Positions 11,392 to 22,912 of a stretch of DNA of 64,000 nucleotides are shown piece after piece. The notes below the pieces were generated by a model. That model was not told where the DNA came from. It ran no database searches and was given only the letters and a program-made list of their open reading frames with translations. Source of the stretch: Phaeoceros laevis (lineage: Eukaryota; Anthocerotophyta; Anthocerotopsida; Notothyladales); NCBI GenBank assembly GCA_049999765.1, contig JBNGIQ010009341.1, positions 22,795 through 86,794 of the forward strand, read 5' to 3'. Within the stretch, counting starts at the first letter, position 1; every line of letters starts with the position of its first letter. The translations under genes and the position numbers were made by a program.

Positions 11392-13260
11392 TCATTTTCC
11401 GGGCTGTGGCAGAGCTGTCACCTCTCCTGTGCTGGAGCGTTGTTCCAAGGGCAATCTGGGAAAGAAGTCGATCAGCGGCAGGCTGTACGGCTCCTCCACC
11501 AGACACGGCTGCGGCGGCACATGCTCCGGCAACCCCAGCTGCGGGGGCTCTCCGGTGTAGGAGTGGTCGATCCTGACGATCTCCCAGTCCTTGATGCCGC
11601 ACTTCTCCAGCGCCAGGCTGAGGCGACCCGATTCCCGGTCGCTGGGCCACTGCCCGTCGGGAGTGACGACGACGGCCCCAGTGAAGGTCTGCCCGGCGCG
11701 CTCGGCGGCGCCGAAGTAGTAGAAGAGGCCCCACGACATGTCGTCCGCGAGGTCGACGATGGTCCAGAACTCGCGCGTCATCACGCCGTTGTCGAGCACC
11801 GAGAACATGAAGGTCCCCGGCCGATCGCCCGTCTCCACGCCGTAGTGCCGCCGGCGCCAGAAGGGGGTCCCGTCGCGCGCCACGCCTCGGAACACCGGGT
11901 CGTACCACATGCAGTCGTTGGCGGGGTCCCGGTAGTACACCTGGTGCTGGCACGAGAACAGGTTGGCGATGGCGAACATGCTGCCGACGATCTTCCAGCT
12001 CCACCCCAGCTTCGCGACCCAGCCCACCAGCAGGTTCTGCGCCAGGTCGTGCGTCACCGGCTGCCCTCGGAAGACGCGCATCGGGGGCACCGCCAGGTGC
12101 ATGGGCAGCTGCGCGCTCAGGCCCAGGCAGTTGTGCCGCTGCAGCGCCGCCAGGCTGAAGGCGGCCAGCACCGGGCTCTCCACCTCCACGATGCACCGGT
12201 AGCTCGCGAACTGGTCCGCGGGGTCGCACTCCTGCAGCGCCAGGAGCGCCGCCCGCGCGGTTGGGTCCAGCAGGCACGCCAGCAGCTGCGGCGCGCAGTG
12301 CCGGATCATGAGCGCCAGCGGCTTCAGCCCGGTGGCCTGCATCTGGTGCATCGACCGCACGGGGGTGACGTAGCTGTTGATCAGGAGCTGCAGCGCGAAG
12401 ACGATGTTGTCGCTGCTGGCGCGGTTCCACACCTCCGTCACGACCCGCATCTTCTTCTGGGCTGCCGCCGCGGCTTTGCTCCTCTTGCTCGTGAACGGGA
12501 CCATCATCGTCATCATCGATGCGACGTTGGTGGTGGTTGCCGGCTTCAGATTGGACCCGACGGGGTTGCCTCCGAGGCGGCAGGCGGCGGCGAGGTCCGG
12601 GTGCGACTCGAAGGCCACCAGTGTGGGGATGTGAGAGGTCTGGTCGACGAGGAACCTCACCGGCGCGGCGTCCACCACCCTCACCACCACCACGATGTCG
12701 GCTTTCCGGAAAGCCGCTCGACAGCAGTCGCCTCCCAGCCCCGGCGAGAAGAGTTGCCGGTCCTCGAACACCGCCATCTCCAGCCCCTTGTCCCCCCGGA
12801 CGAGCTTCCGCGCCATCTGCTCCATCACCTCCCTCCAGGACGCCTGGTTGTACGGGCTTATGGTGCCGCTACCCACGATGGCGACCAGCCTCGCCTCCGC
12901 CTCGGTCGAGAAGACGTCCACCGCGGGTCTGCTGGGCAGCAGCTGATCGAACGGAGCTTCTGCAACAAACGTGGCCGACGTCGTCCCCGGCGACACGACC
13001 TTGGACGCACGGCTTCTGCAGCTCTCCACAACCAGTCGGCTTGCGGAGCCGAACACCGGCGACCTCGACGCTGCTGCCCAGGCGTGGCCGGGGGATAGCT
13101 CGCTCTCAAGATCAGGATAGTACTTGGGGGGGGACCGCAACGACATGCTAACAGCCCCATAGCCAGACTCCGGCGACACCACGTCCCGGCACGTCGGAGA
13201 TGATGATGAGCTGAATTTGGTAGTGGCCGCGGGCACTAGGAGTCGGCTGAGGACCGCCAT
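11392..13260 (-). CDS. Violaxanthin de-epoxidase-related protein (VDR type), chloroplast
   Basis: Intronless gene of about 622 residues from the ATG at 13260; an in-frame ATG at 13383 would add 41 residues, but the start MAVLSRLL is preferred because the following Ser/Thr-rich segment looks like a plastid transit peptide. Segments in order: an N-terminal domain with VAIVGSGTISPYNQASW; a middle region with MIRHCAPQLLACLLDP and DQFASYRC; and a C-terminal lipocalin-like part (GWSWKIVGSMFAIANLFSCQ, EFWTIVDLADDMSWGLFYY, ALEKCGIKDWEIVRID). This resembles the plastid VDE-related (VDR) proteins, whose exact reaction is not settled; true VDE de-epoxidises violaxanthin in the thylakoid lumen. Several cysteines of the middle region that I recall from plant VDR are Ala/Ser/Thr here. 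The antisense strand is also open for 580 codons, a by-product of GC-rich codons. Confidence 0.7.
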   Translation of the reverse strand: MAVLSRLLVPAATTKFSSSSSPTCRDVVSPESGYGAVSMSLRSPPKYYPDLESELSPGHAWAAASRSPVFGSASRLVVESCRSRASKVVSPGTTSATFVAEAPFDQLLPSRPAVDVFSTEAEARLVAIVGSGTISPYNQASWREVMEQMARKLVRGDKGLEMAVFEDRQLFSPGLGGDCCRAAFRKADIVVVVRVVDAAPVRFLVDQTSHIPTLVAFESHPDLAAACRLGGNPVGSNLKPATTTNVASMMTMMVPFTSKRSKAAAAAQKKMRVVTEVWNRASSDNIVFALQLLINSYVTPVRSMHQMQATGLKPLALMIRHCAPQLLACLLDPTARAALLALQECDPADQFASYRCIVEVESPVLAAFSLAALQRHNCLGLSAQLPMHLAVPPMRVFRGQPVTHDLAQNLLVGWVAKLGWSWKIVGSMFAIANLFSCQHQVYYRDPANDCMWYDPVFRGVARDGTPFWRRRHYGVETGDRPGTFMFSVLDNGVMTREFWTIVDLADDMSWGLFYYFGAAERAGQTFTGAVVVTPDGQWPSDRESGRLSLALEKCGIKDWEIVRIDHSYTGEPPQLGLPEHVPPQPCLVEEPYSLPLIDFFPRLPLEQRSSTGEVTALPQPGK

Positions 13261-14060
13261 GTCTGAAACTCGCTTCTGAGATACTCTGACGCTCCTCCGC
13301 TCCCCATCTATAAGGCCCGGAGAAGAGCGGAGCCCAAGGCCGATGCTCTCTAGCAAGTGGGAAGCATCAAGCGCGGCCCTCATCCCAAGGTCGCCCCACT
13401 ATGCCGGCTTCTTGTGGCAGATCTTGTTCGCGAGGAAGACCTCACTCAAAAGCCCTTCGAATTTCTGCACATGACGCCTTTAGAAGAAGATCCGACACTC
13501 CAGATATGCTAGCCCCGACTGAGCCTTGAGGCGAGCACAATCATGTACTAGAGCTCGCCGGGCCAGGTGCAGCTTCCAGGAGAGAGGGGCCGAACTTGCG
13601 CGCATTGTGGCGTGCGGCGCAATTGCAAGGATTTGCGGCGGCACACAGATGTCGTGAAGCTCTCCTCTCTCTAGTAGCCGGCACCTTGGACGTCGTTGGA
13701 CTCCTGGGAGATGCATCCAGAGCCAGCTGGGAGTCGTCTTGGAATGAACTTGGAGAGCCCGCAGGCTAGGCCTCGTGATTTCGCGTCAGTGGCCCGCCGC
13801 GTTTCCTGCCTCCTCGGCCTCGCCAACTGGCGAGTGGTTGCTATCAAGAGTTCTAAGCAGAAACCACGCTATGGCTAGTCATGTCGTGAAGAGCACAGAA
13901 ACACTACATGGAAGCTGGGCCCGTTCTGAGCTTTATCCGAGGTTGTGGCATCTTATCGCTTTCTCTTCTCTGCTTGCATACACGCTTGCCCTTTTATGCT
14001 CTCGAATCCTGTGACCCCTGCAAAAGCAACAGTGGATTATTTCTGCACCCCAAGTGGCAC

Positions 14061-14084
14061 CTATTAGACTATTAGACTATTAGA
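14061..14084 (+). repeat. 8-bp tandem repeat (CTATTAGA x3)
   Basis: Three perfect head-to-tail copies of the 8-base unit CTATTAGA. Confidence 0.8.
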
Positions 14085-14715
14085 CGAGTTCGGGTTATAT
14101 GTTCCAAGGCGCCGCTGGGATGGCCATGGCTTGTGATATGTAGGGGATCCGTACCTACCCGCCACGTGGTTCCAAGTAGTTGCTGACTCTGCAGCCGATG
14201 CGAACGGTCGAACGGTCAGACACGGGCTTACTGCGTGATAGTCAGATAGGGCTACATCAGTTGGCATAATATCCATTTCTCTCGCAACATCCAAGCATCT
14301 GGTTCCAAAATGTTCGATTCAGACGTACCTCGAGGAAATCACCCAGTTTTCTAGAAGGATTAAATTCTCGCAGGGCTCCATTTCCAATCAGACGTCTAGA
14401 CCATCATCTGTCGACAGGTCTGCAGCTCAAATCAAGTTTAGCAAAAGCATTGTTGCAGAGGTGGCATGCCAACTTGAAAGTCTTGCAATTGAAGGAAGCA
14501 AGTAGACTCAACGTAGAGCTTTTTTGTAAGAGTTCCAACTTCACAAGTTACAACTTCACAAGAAAAGAGTCTTGAAGATTTCGAAGCTTCGGATGCTGAC
14601 CTGGAGCCTGTTGGCGATTTACTGTCGTCTTCATCCAAATCCGGATCCGATGTGCCCGGGAATCTTTTGCTAGTGGTCGGGCGGAATATGACAAGAGTGG
14701 CCAATTTCTAACTAT

Positions 14716-14790
14716 GGGAGGTGGATCTTGGAAACCTTCGTGGGAGGTGGATCGTGGAAACCTTTGTGGGAGGTGGATCTTGGGAACCTT
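14716..14790 (+). repeat. 26-bp tandem repeat, about three copies
   Basis: Near-identical units starting GGGAGGTGGATC at 14716, 14742 and 14768, the last one truncated. Single-base differences separate the copies. Confidence 0.85.
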
Positions 14791-15132
14791 GGATTTTCCC
14801 ACGAATGGACCGTCAAGATGATCCCCCCCAGCTAGCTAATCAAAGTGGCAGGGGTGGGAGGATCTGCTCCTTCTAGTCGGCATGGGTTGGCTTGTCCTGC
14901 CCTTTCCTTAAGCTATACCAGTACCTGGGCCTGTAGATTCTTCTATCTCACAAAGAGCTCATCTCAGGGATAATCCCCCGCCCATTAGCCACAACGGCGA
15001 TTGTCAACTTGCAACTGCAGATCACCACAGCACAACAGGCTTCCCTAGCGCCTCTGCCAAACTAGGCCACTGGAAATCACGCTACAGATGGTTTCCACCA
15101 GCATGGATCGCAGGTCTTCCTACGACTCCCAC

Positions 15133-15335
15133 TATCGCCTGACAAGGGCTAACCATTTTTGTCAGCATCAGCCTGTGACCACTGACCTCAAATTATCGCC
15201 TGACAAGGGCTAAGCATTTCTGTCAGCATCAGCCTGTGACCACTGACCTCAAACTGTCTATACTGAAGTTGGTGTGCTAACGCTTCCGTGGGCTAAGCAT
15301 TTCCGTCAGAATGTGACGGTGTGACACTGTGACCT
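15133..15335 (+). repeat. 61-bp tandem repeat, two copies plus a degraded third
   Basis: Units start TATCGCCTGACAAGGGCTAA at 15133 and 15194 and are nearly identical. A diverged partial copy, sharing GGGCTAAGCATTTCCGTCAG, sits at about 15290-15335. Located just downstream of the UROD stop. Confidence 0.85.
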
Positions 15336-15420
15336 CATCCAGCCTACTTTTACCCTTTCGTGTACGTCTACCATTACCCGTGCCTCTACCCACCATAGGA
15401 GGCACGCGTAGGATCAGTTG

Positions 15421-17180
15421 TCAGTACCTCAGGCTCTTGGCTACCTCGAAAAAATGGGCAACTTTTTCTTCTGCAGTACCAAGCAGGACCCCGTGCCCCA
15501 AGTTCAGAATATGTTTCCGTGACCCCGCCTCTGCAACTGTTTCACGAATCCGTTGAGAGATGAAGTCCTTACTGCCAAATAACACCCCCGGATCGATGTT
15601 TCCCTGCACTGCAAGTTGCTGCCCTACCCTTTGCCGAGCTTCAGCCATGTCCACCGTCCAATCCAAGCTGATGACATCCACCCCAGATGTGGCCATTCTT
15701 TCTAACAATCCCCCACTTCCACTTGCATAAAGGATAAGAGGAAGATGAGGATGCGTTGCTCTCACTCCTTGTACAATTTGCTTGATATACGGTAAGCTGA
15801 AAACCTCAAAATCCTTGGGGCTCAGATGTGTTGCCCAGGAATCAAAAATTTGGACAGCCTGTGCCCCTTTATCTGCCTGATACCTTGTGTAGATAATAAT
15901 GGACTCTGCCAACTTTTGCAACAGAGCATGCAGGATCTGCGTTCACCAACAAAAATCTTTAGAAACAACCGGCTGACTCAAGAATGAACATGGCACAAAG
16001 TTCATCAAAACCGAGGCAATGTTGAGGAGATAAGTTCGCATGCACCAGCCCCCACTGGAATGGTAAAATTACCTCGGGTGACTCAAATGCAAGTCTCTTG
16101 ATGACAGTGAAGTGCTTGGACGATCCACCCTCAACAATATATGAAGCGAGAGTGAAAGGAGCACCAACGAAACCTAGCACTGTCGAAGCAGTGCCAACCT
16201 GTACACCATCAAACTGTTAAACCCCGTCCCCCTTGGTCTCTAAGCGGCGAGTGAGATGAAGAGCTACCTCTGCTCGCAATGCAGTCAGTGCCTCCCCGAC
16301 ATAGGGCACAGCTTCCTCAGGGACCAACTCTCGGACTTGGCCTACATCCGCTGCAGTTCGGATAGGCTTGTGGATAACAGGTCCTTTGCTTTTCAAAATA
16401 TCGAAAGGAATATTCATTCCGGTCAAAGGTGTCAAGATGTCTGAGAAGAGGATCACCTGCAAACGACCATGGAAATAAGTTCAAGGATTTTTTAATTGAG
16501 ATAAACCTCAGACAGCAGTAGGTTATGCACACTTGGCACACGCAATCTACATATCAACCTTCGCATTAAACGACTCACTCCATCTGGCTTGAAAGCTCTC
16601 CAAGGCTGAAGTGATACTTCCACGGCAATGTCAACATTCTCTGATCTCTCCCTGAAGGTTTGGTACTTCTCGCACAGCTCCTGATAAACCTGAAATACAA
16701 CGAAAACAGAGATCTTCCCTCAGAACGTCCCTCATAAAATGGCTACATGATCCCAAAAAATGGAAGGCTATCCTATCGCACATTGCAAATCAGGAACGAA
16801 ATGTCTTCATGCAACACCTCCCCGCGAATTTTGCTACAGAGGAAAATGCAATGGAGAAATAAGCGATTCTGTACCTTCATATATCTACCAGCTTGCCTCA
16901 TCAACCATACAGGAGGCCTTTCAACCTCGTCTCCACGCACGGCTCGCAACAAGAGCGGTTCAGCTGTCTCCTTCGATGAAGACTCGGTGACAGCCTCTGG
17001 ACCGCACAAATGCACGCTCCTGCGGGAAAATGTGGCCAACTGCTGGCCTTTCGATGCCCCCGGACAGGGGCACTGACTGGCAGGACCAGCAGACACATCA
17101 GTCTGCCTGGGTAAGGAGGCGGGGGCGAAGTAGGATATGGCTCGCACCGCTGCCACCGCCATCGCCACGCCTGCGAGCAC
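15421..17180 (-). CDS. hemE: Uroporphyrinogen decarboxylase, plastid
   Basis: Converts uroporphyrinogen III to coproporphyrinogen III by removing four acetate carboxyls, the branch-common step to chlorophyll and haem. Five exons on the minus strand, 17180-16875, 16689-16579, 16456-16268, 16198-16073 and 15936-15421, sum to 1248 bases (415 residues). Family signatures: [14 protein letters not shown] in exon 1, with the substrate-contacting Arg; [76 protein letters not shown] with the conserved His. About 75 residues precede the core and look like a transit peptide, so plastid targeting is likely. A second in-frame Met at 17162 is an alternative start. The 5' end faces the FPS gene across about 470 bases. 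Confidence 0.95.
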
Positions 17181-17647
17181 CAGTCCGTCTCAGAAATTTT
17201 CTGCTTTCCCTGCTCGCTGCAGGCGCAAGCGGGATAGGATTCCATCCAATCACCGTGTCATGACTTTTGGATAAGTTGTAACAAGAAAGTCGTCCACAGG
17301 CTAGCTCCGGTCACCGCCACCGGCAACGTAATCTGATGCATTGTGTCATGTGCAATGCATGCAGCATGTGCGTCTCATCAATGAGTAAGGTACACGAATG
17401 AGGAAGCAAGCCGCCAGACGAACGTGAGGATGTCACCCCATGCCATCGACGCACGCCACTGTAGACAGTATTATTCCATTCAGTGTGAAAGCAGAACGAG
17501 CCAAGTCATACAAATGCAGGCCAGTGGCTCGGACAGACCTTGTGGTGCGTATATTTCGGCACGACGTGGAGGCTGGGCGCCATTCCTCGGAGGCTGGTCC
17601 CGTCTCAGGAGGGAGCGGAGAATCTGCGTGTTGGCGCGAAGAGCAAG
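17181..17647. promoter_or_regulatory. Divergent promoter region, UROD / FPS
   Basis: Non-coding interval between the two start codons of divergent genes. It must hold both promoters and 5' leaders. No specific element is asserted. Confidence 0.5.
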
Positions 17648-20312
17648 ATGCCTGCAACCGCTCCCAGCCCTGTGGTTGAGGAGAATGGAAACTCTGAGAG
17701 CAATGGCGCCAACTGCGCCTCTGCCAAGATCCAGGCTGCTGACGACAGGGCCAAATTCATGGCCGTCTACGATCGCCTCAAAGGCCTCGTGTTGGCAGAC
17801 TCGGACACTTTCAAGTACACTCCCGAGTCGCGAGCTTGGGTGGAGGAGGTACCTATTGATTTTGTTGTGGCGGGACTTCCCGTTGAGTTCTTGAAGTCTA
17901 GGTTCACTGTCTGCATCTGAGCTGAACCAGCATGCATTGCCTGAGACGCTTGTAAGTTTTTGTCGTAATGTCGTAAGGGATCAGCCAACCTGACTTGGCG
18001 TTTGGTTTGTTGGAACAGATGCTCGACTACAATGTCCCTGGAGGTATGTTTATCCAGCATGCACTGCAGTTCACAGTTTGTGCACAATTCTGTAATAACT
18101 CAGAGTGCATGCGCAGCAGCTTTCGCCTTTTGGACTTGAACGCTGTGATTTTGTTGGAACTTTCCAGTCTTGCACTTCAAGGTTTGATGTCTTTTCTTTG
18201 GATTCAGGGAAGTTAAACAGAGGACTCTCGGTGATTGACAGTTTGAGACTGTTGAAAGGCGAGGAGCTTTCTGGCCAAGAGGTTTTTCTGGCATGCGCTC
18301 TAGGATGGTGCATTGAATGGGTGAGCTCCCTGTGGATGTGGCAAGACTTCTAGGTTTTTTTGAAGCTGGGAATTGGCTTTTCAAACTCCAAGTAAATATA
18401 ATAGGTGGTTCGTCTTGCAGCTTCAAGCGTACTTCCTTGTGCTTGATGATATCATGGACAGCTCGGTCACACGAAGAGGACAACCTTGCTGGTATCGGGT
18501 ACCAAAGGTGAACTTCAAACTGCGTACCAGTGATGTCTGGTTTAAGCATTTGCTCGATCCAGAAGTATGTGTGCTGCAGAACAGTTAATAAGGCTTGATC
18601 TTTTTGCCGTTCAGGTGGGTTCGATAGCCATAAATGATGGGATTCTGCTACGCAATCACATATACGTGATTATCAAGACCCACTTCCGGGACCAGCCATT
18701 CTACGTTGAGCTTGTGGATCTTTTCAATGAAGTAGGTGCCAGAAAATCTTGTGCTTTAATCTTGTGGACGGGGGCACAGTATGGTACGTCATCAGTGGAT
18801 AACGCAGTACTTGCTTCAACCTTTGCATTTTGCAGGTGGAGTACCAGACTTCTACTGGACAAATGCTTGATTTGATAACTACTCCTGCGGGTGAAGTTGA
18901 TCTGTCAAAATATGTGCTACCAACGTATGATAACTTGTCAGCTTATTTTGGACCTCTTCCAATGCATCTAGCTAATGTTTGTCCTTTAGTTCTTGTAGCT
19001 GGCATTGATTGCGGCTTTGGGTTGCTTTGTGTGCAATTGCAGATACCTAAGAATTGTGCAATTCAAAACAGCGTACTACTCCTTCTACCTACCTGTAAGC
19101 CATTGAAGTTGTTAGGGGTATTGCCTGTGATGTCCCAGTACCCAGGTTTGTGGTTCAAGGACCTCTCTCGTATTGTGATTCTATCTTAGGTCGCTTGTGC
19201 TCTTCTTTTGGCTGGGGAAAAGTTGGAGAAGCATGGCACAGTGAAGGACATCCTTATCCAGATGGGCACTTACTTCCAAGTACAAGTAAGACTACTATAC
19301 CAGTCATGACATACCTTGGGACTGTCTTTTCCTATGCAACTATTTTGCACCCAATAGCCAGGCATCATGCTGATTAATCAACTGTAACAACCATTCATGT
19401 GGTGCAGGATGATTTCTTGGACTGCTACGGTGCTCCTGAATTTATTGGCAAGGTCTGTGTTCACGAGGGCTCTACCTTTGACTGTCAAAGGAGGTGTTGT
19501 TAACACTTTGGTCCATTGTGATTTGTAGCTAAATTCGCTACTGGAAATGCTCAGATTGGGACCGATATAGAGGATACCAAGTGCTCTTGGCTGGTGGTTC
19601 AAGCTTTGCAGCGGGCAAATGATGAACAGAAGAAGCTTATTGAGGTACCTGAACACGAAAACAGAGTTGTCAGATGTTTTTGCGGTCTTTTGATGAACTA
19701 TGTCGTTATTAAGAACTTACTTGCATCCTTTTTACAGGATAACTATGGGAAACATGACTCTGCCAAGGTCGCAGTGATCAAGAAGGTTTACATCGACTTG
19801 AATTTGGAGGTAAAGGCTGGCCTGTTGCTGTTCACTTCGATGCATATCCTGCACAAGAGGTAACTAGCCGTGCACAGGTGGCATCTGGAAAGGCTTTCTC
19901 TATTTTGGAGCACGTCTTCACTTGACTGAGATGCCAGAGACTAACCTATGACCACTGTTTGAGACTTGACGCGGGATTTTTCTCCCTGCTCAAGTTAGTA
20001 ATGTGGTTACAATTTTCTTGGAACCGATTATGTCAGATTAGCTTGAGCTTCGATTTGAAATTCTGAGTAGCTTGTTAGACTAACCCCATTTTGATTTGCA
20101 GAAAGCGTTTTCTGAGTACGAGCAAGAGAGCTACGAGAAGCTAACCTCGGCGATTAACAAACAGAAGACTACTGAGATTCAGGTTCTTGTGTTTTCTGTT
20201 CTCTGTTGAATGGCAGTACCGTAACTCTTCTCCTGAACGTACCTGATTTAGTTATTAATTGCAGGCTGTGTTGAACAAGTTTCTCGGCAAAATCTATAAG
20301 CGGCAGAAGTAG
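17648..20312 (+). CDS. FPS: Farnesyl diphosphate synthase
   Basis: Makes farnesyl diphosphate from dimethylallyl and isopentenyl diphosphates, the precursor of sterols, sesquiterpenes and prenyl groups. Thirteen exons: 17648-17848, 18019-18043, 18208-18320, 18421-18507, 18615-18731, 18836-18924, 19043-19094, 19190-19285, 19408-19452, 19555-19644, 19738-19809, 20102-20182 and 20265-20312; 371 residues, all GT-AG. Both aspartate-rich motifs are intact: LVLDDIMD followed by TRRGQPCW (first), and DDFLDCYG (second). Other family blocks: [53 protein letters not shown], and the C-terminal KIYKRQK characteristic of plant FPS. The chosen start adds about 30 poorly conserved residues before the family core; the frame is open further upstream. 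One exon is only 25 bases. Confidence 0.96.
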
Positions 20313-20698
20313 CTTGAACTGACTTGGGCGCCTTTTCTAAGGAAGGGGTGTAGAACCACTGAAGAAAGGCGAGTCGGCAATTGCAGACATAGCATAGTTT
20401 GAGAATCATTCTATGTGCGCCAGGGCCAGTGGGTGATGTAACACTGACACATCTGTACCATTTCACCTGCAAGCACTATGCTGGACCAGTATAATTATTT
20501 GTTCCTATATGGCCTTTCAGGCTTTTGTGATGAGAGGTGCAACGGGTTGAGAAGTTCTTGGCAAAATTTTGGTTGCGAAGATGCAATAACATGAAAGGTA
20601 CGTGCATCCAGAATCCAGGCTACTTGGGTGAACCATTTGGCGAACAAATGCCAGCTATACAGTTCCTAAGGGTATTCCATCTGTCGGTTCCTCAGAGC
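20313..20698. other. Convergent 3' intergenic region
   Basis: Between the FPS stop and the nitrobindin stop; no coding signal, probably overlapping or adjoining 3' untranslated regions. Confidence 0.5.
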
Positions 20699-21590
20699 TC
20701 ATTGGGAAACTTTGGAAAGGACCGCTTGCAAATGTTTTTGCAGATCACAACCTGTTGTTGCCATGTCCACAGTATATGTTAACTCGGTGTCACTGACCTC
20801 AAAATTCCTGGATATAGCAATGACCTGCATACAAGGGAGAGTGTTAGTTTCGAGCTCCTAATTTTGTACCCTTGTCTCTACAATGAACAGCACCTTGGAT
20901 GCGTTGCCAACAAGGGCGCTCTGTAGCTGTAGCGTCTTTTTGGTAGCGTCGTAGGTTCCTTTCTGCAATTACGAAGGACTCGGCTTTGTCAGGGAACCCG
21001 CCAGGCATTTGCTGAACACAAAGCTCAAACGAGAGGAGCTTCCTCAGCAATCACAAAATACCTGCACCTCCGCCAGGCCAGTGCTTTGTGCGATCACTAC
21101 TTCAATGGTACCGTCAGGTTTAGGCCGCCAGTATCCACTCTCTGCGTGCATAGGTTCTCCTGAATCAAACTTCCAGGTCTTCTGGGTGTACGCTATCACA
21201 GGCTGCAACCAAAGCGCGAGACTGGAACACTGTCACGCTGCTGCAGGTTGGACAATTTACGCACATTGACTAGGAAATGCAGGAACGCGCTTAGTAGGAA
21301 AGACAAGCAGTACCAAAGCAAACCACTCAGCTGAAACTGCTATGGACGGCACTGGACGGTATCCAGAACTGCGAGCAGAACGAATCATAGGCCAGGCAAC
21401 ACCTGAAACTGAAGCAGCAGCAGGATTGTAGCATAATCACCTTGCCAGAGTGCCAGAGGCGAATCTCCTCCCCATACTTGAACGATTTGATTGTCGGAAA
21501 TCCGCCTTCCCCTTGGCCTCTCCAAGTGCCAAGCAAAAATGCGACAGGCTGCAGGGCTGGGTGCAGCGGAGGAGGAGTCGGCTGCGCCAT
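20699..21590 (-). CDS. Nitrobindin-like haem-binding beta-barrel protein
   Basis: Four exons on the minus strand, 21590-21441, 21202-21062, 20962-20894 and 20824-20699, give 161 residues, close to plant nitrobindin (about 166). The N-terminal signature [19 protein letters not shown] carries the family motif GxWxGxGxGxxP. Later blocks are [24 protein letters not shown], then [13 protein letters not shown], and the C-terminal strand with [19 protein letters not shown], whose His is in the position of the proximal haem ligand. Nitrobindins bind ferric haem and react with NO or peroxynitrite; the in vivo role in plants is not settled. An upstream in-frame ATG at 21674 would add 28 residues resembling a targeting peptide. 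About 220 bases upstream begins a Mutator-like element. Confidence 0.88.
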
Positions 21591-21802
21591 CGCAGGTTGT
21601 GCTGCTGCTCGGTTGCTTCTGCTGCCAATGAGGCCTCGATGTGTTCGAAGTATCGGTAGACGCAGCAGTAGCATTGCTCAACAAATTCCAACTTCAAGTT
21701 GGTTTATTCCATGATTCCAATTTGCAGCATCTCAAGTCTGCTGTTCAGCACTTAGGTTGACTCCACAAACGTCGCCCGTAAATGACATTATTTTCCAAGG
21801 CA

Positions 21803-21811
21803 TTGTGAGAC
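21803..21811 (+). repeat. Left target-site duplication of the Mutator-like element
   Basis: TTGTGAGAC immediately left of the left inverted repeat; the identical 9 bases lie immediately right of the right inverted repeat. Confidence 0.85.
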
Positions 21812-22076
21812 CCCGAACAATGGAGTTCCGCAAATCATTAACACACACGCGCGACCTGGCACATGGGGCCCACCTCCAGCCATGCCGTCGCCATCCTCGG
21901 CCATGACATGCCCCTAACCCTTTCGCCCATACCCGCCGCACCTCCTCTCACTACCGTGTACGCACGCCACTCCCCGCATACGCCACGGCGGCACTGCCAC
22001 GCTAGCACCGCCACGCGGGCACCGCCACGCAAGCACTACCACACCAGCACTGCCACGTAAGCAACAAGTACAATGC
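21812..22076 (+). repeat. Left terminal inverted repeat of the MULE
   Basis: Matches the reverse complement of 25652-25913 with scattered substitutions. The inner half is built from diverged units of 15-20 bp around the core CCGCCACGC/ACTGCCACG, a subterminal repeat array. Confidence 0.85.
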
Positions 22077-22271
22077 CATTTCAAACCCGAACCTCTGTTC
22101 ATTTGAAATGCAAACCTCTCGGCGAAGAGCAAATCAAGGCGGTGAGGGCGATCGGAATCACGAGGTGTTGCACTCATGGAGGCACTGCTACTCAATGACA
22201 AGATGGTGGGAGGCATCACGAGCAAGCCTTATTGATCATAGTCAATACTATACAAGATTCCTACACGCGCG

Positions 22272-22338
22272 CATAGGTATGGCTTGCTGTGATTAAGTGC
22301 TTTACATAGGTATGGCTTGCTGTGATTAAGTGCTTTAC
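22272..22338 (+). repeat. 33-bp direct duplication inside the MULE
   Basis: CATAGGTATGGCTTGCTGTG and following bases occur twice head to tail. Confidence 0.85.
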
Positions 22339-22912
22339 CTCACTTTCTAGGTGCTTGCCATGATTTCGCATGTAGTGAATTCACATGGTAACTTAGAGGT
22401 TGCGCTCCTAGTTCCAATCATTTCCCAGCAAGATACTCTCGGCGCTTCTACCCGTTCCATCATTTCCCAACTAGATACTCTCAGCGCTTTTGCCCTATCA
22501 CCAAGGTACGAGGAGTCACCATAAGGTACCGTCTCTACCAGGATTTGTTCATGAAGATCCTGCTTAGCCCTACGTCACCATTAAATTTTGCAAGTGTACA
22601 AACAAATTTTTTTCACCAAAGTTCAGGTACCTACACAAGGCATCTTGTCTATGACACTAGTGCCACTCAAAAATTGACCAGTGATACAGATATAGGGTGT
22701 GATGCTACACATTGAGCTATGCAGAACTACACAGTACGTCTACAAGAGTGTTGTGACTACAGGAGTGTGGTACCTGTTGTATGATTGCTGGTACGAATAA
22801 ATAATTGGTATGTCATCATCGATAAGAGCTTCTCAACATTACCCAAAAAATTGATTGCACCAAATTCAGAACAATATTATTTTGATGCAGCTCATATTAC
22901 TATGCATAGTAA

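Larger units (their letters stand above)
13261..15420. other. 2.1 kb intergenic region with short tandem repeats
   Basis: Upstream of the VDE-related gene and downstream of UROD, both on the minus strand. Small open frames (for example at 13480-13716) have no recognisable features. It contains three short tandem arrays, listed separately. Confidence 0.5.

Noticed and set aside
11356-13098. 580-codon open frame on the plus strand
   Set aside because: It is antisense to the VDE-related gene, has the His/Arg/Pro-rich composition of a GC-rich shadow frame and no domain.
15421-17180. Possibility that UROD is bacterial contamination
   Set aside because: Four consensus introns and a transit peptide show that it is a nuclear plant-type gene.
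21812-22076. Tandem GCCACG units considered as a CRISPR-like array
   Set aside because: Units are diverged, without regular spacers, and lie inside a eukaryotic transposon inverted repeat.
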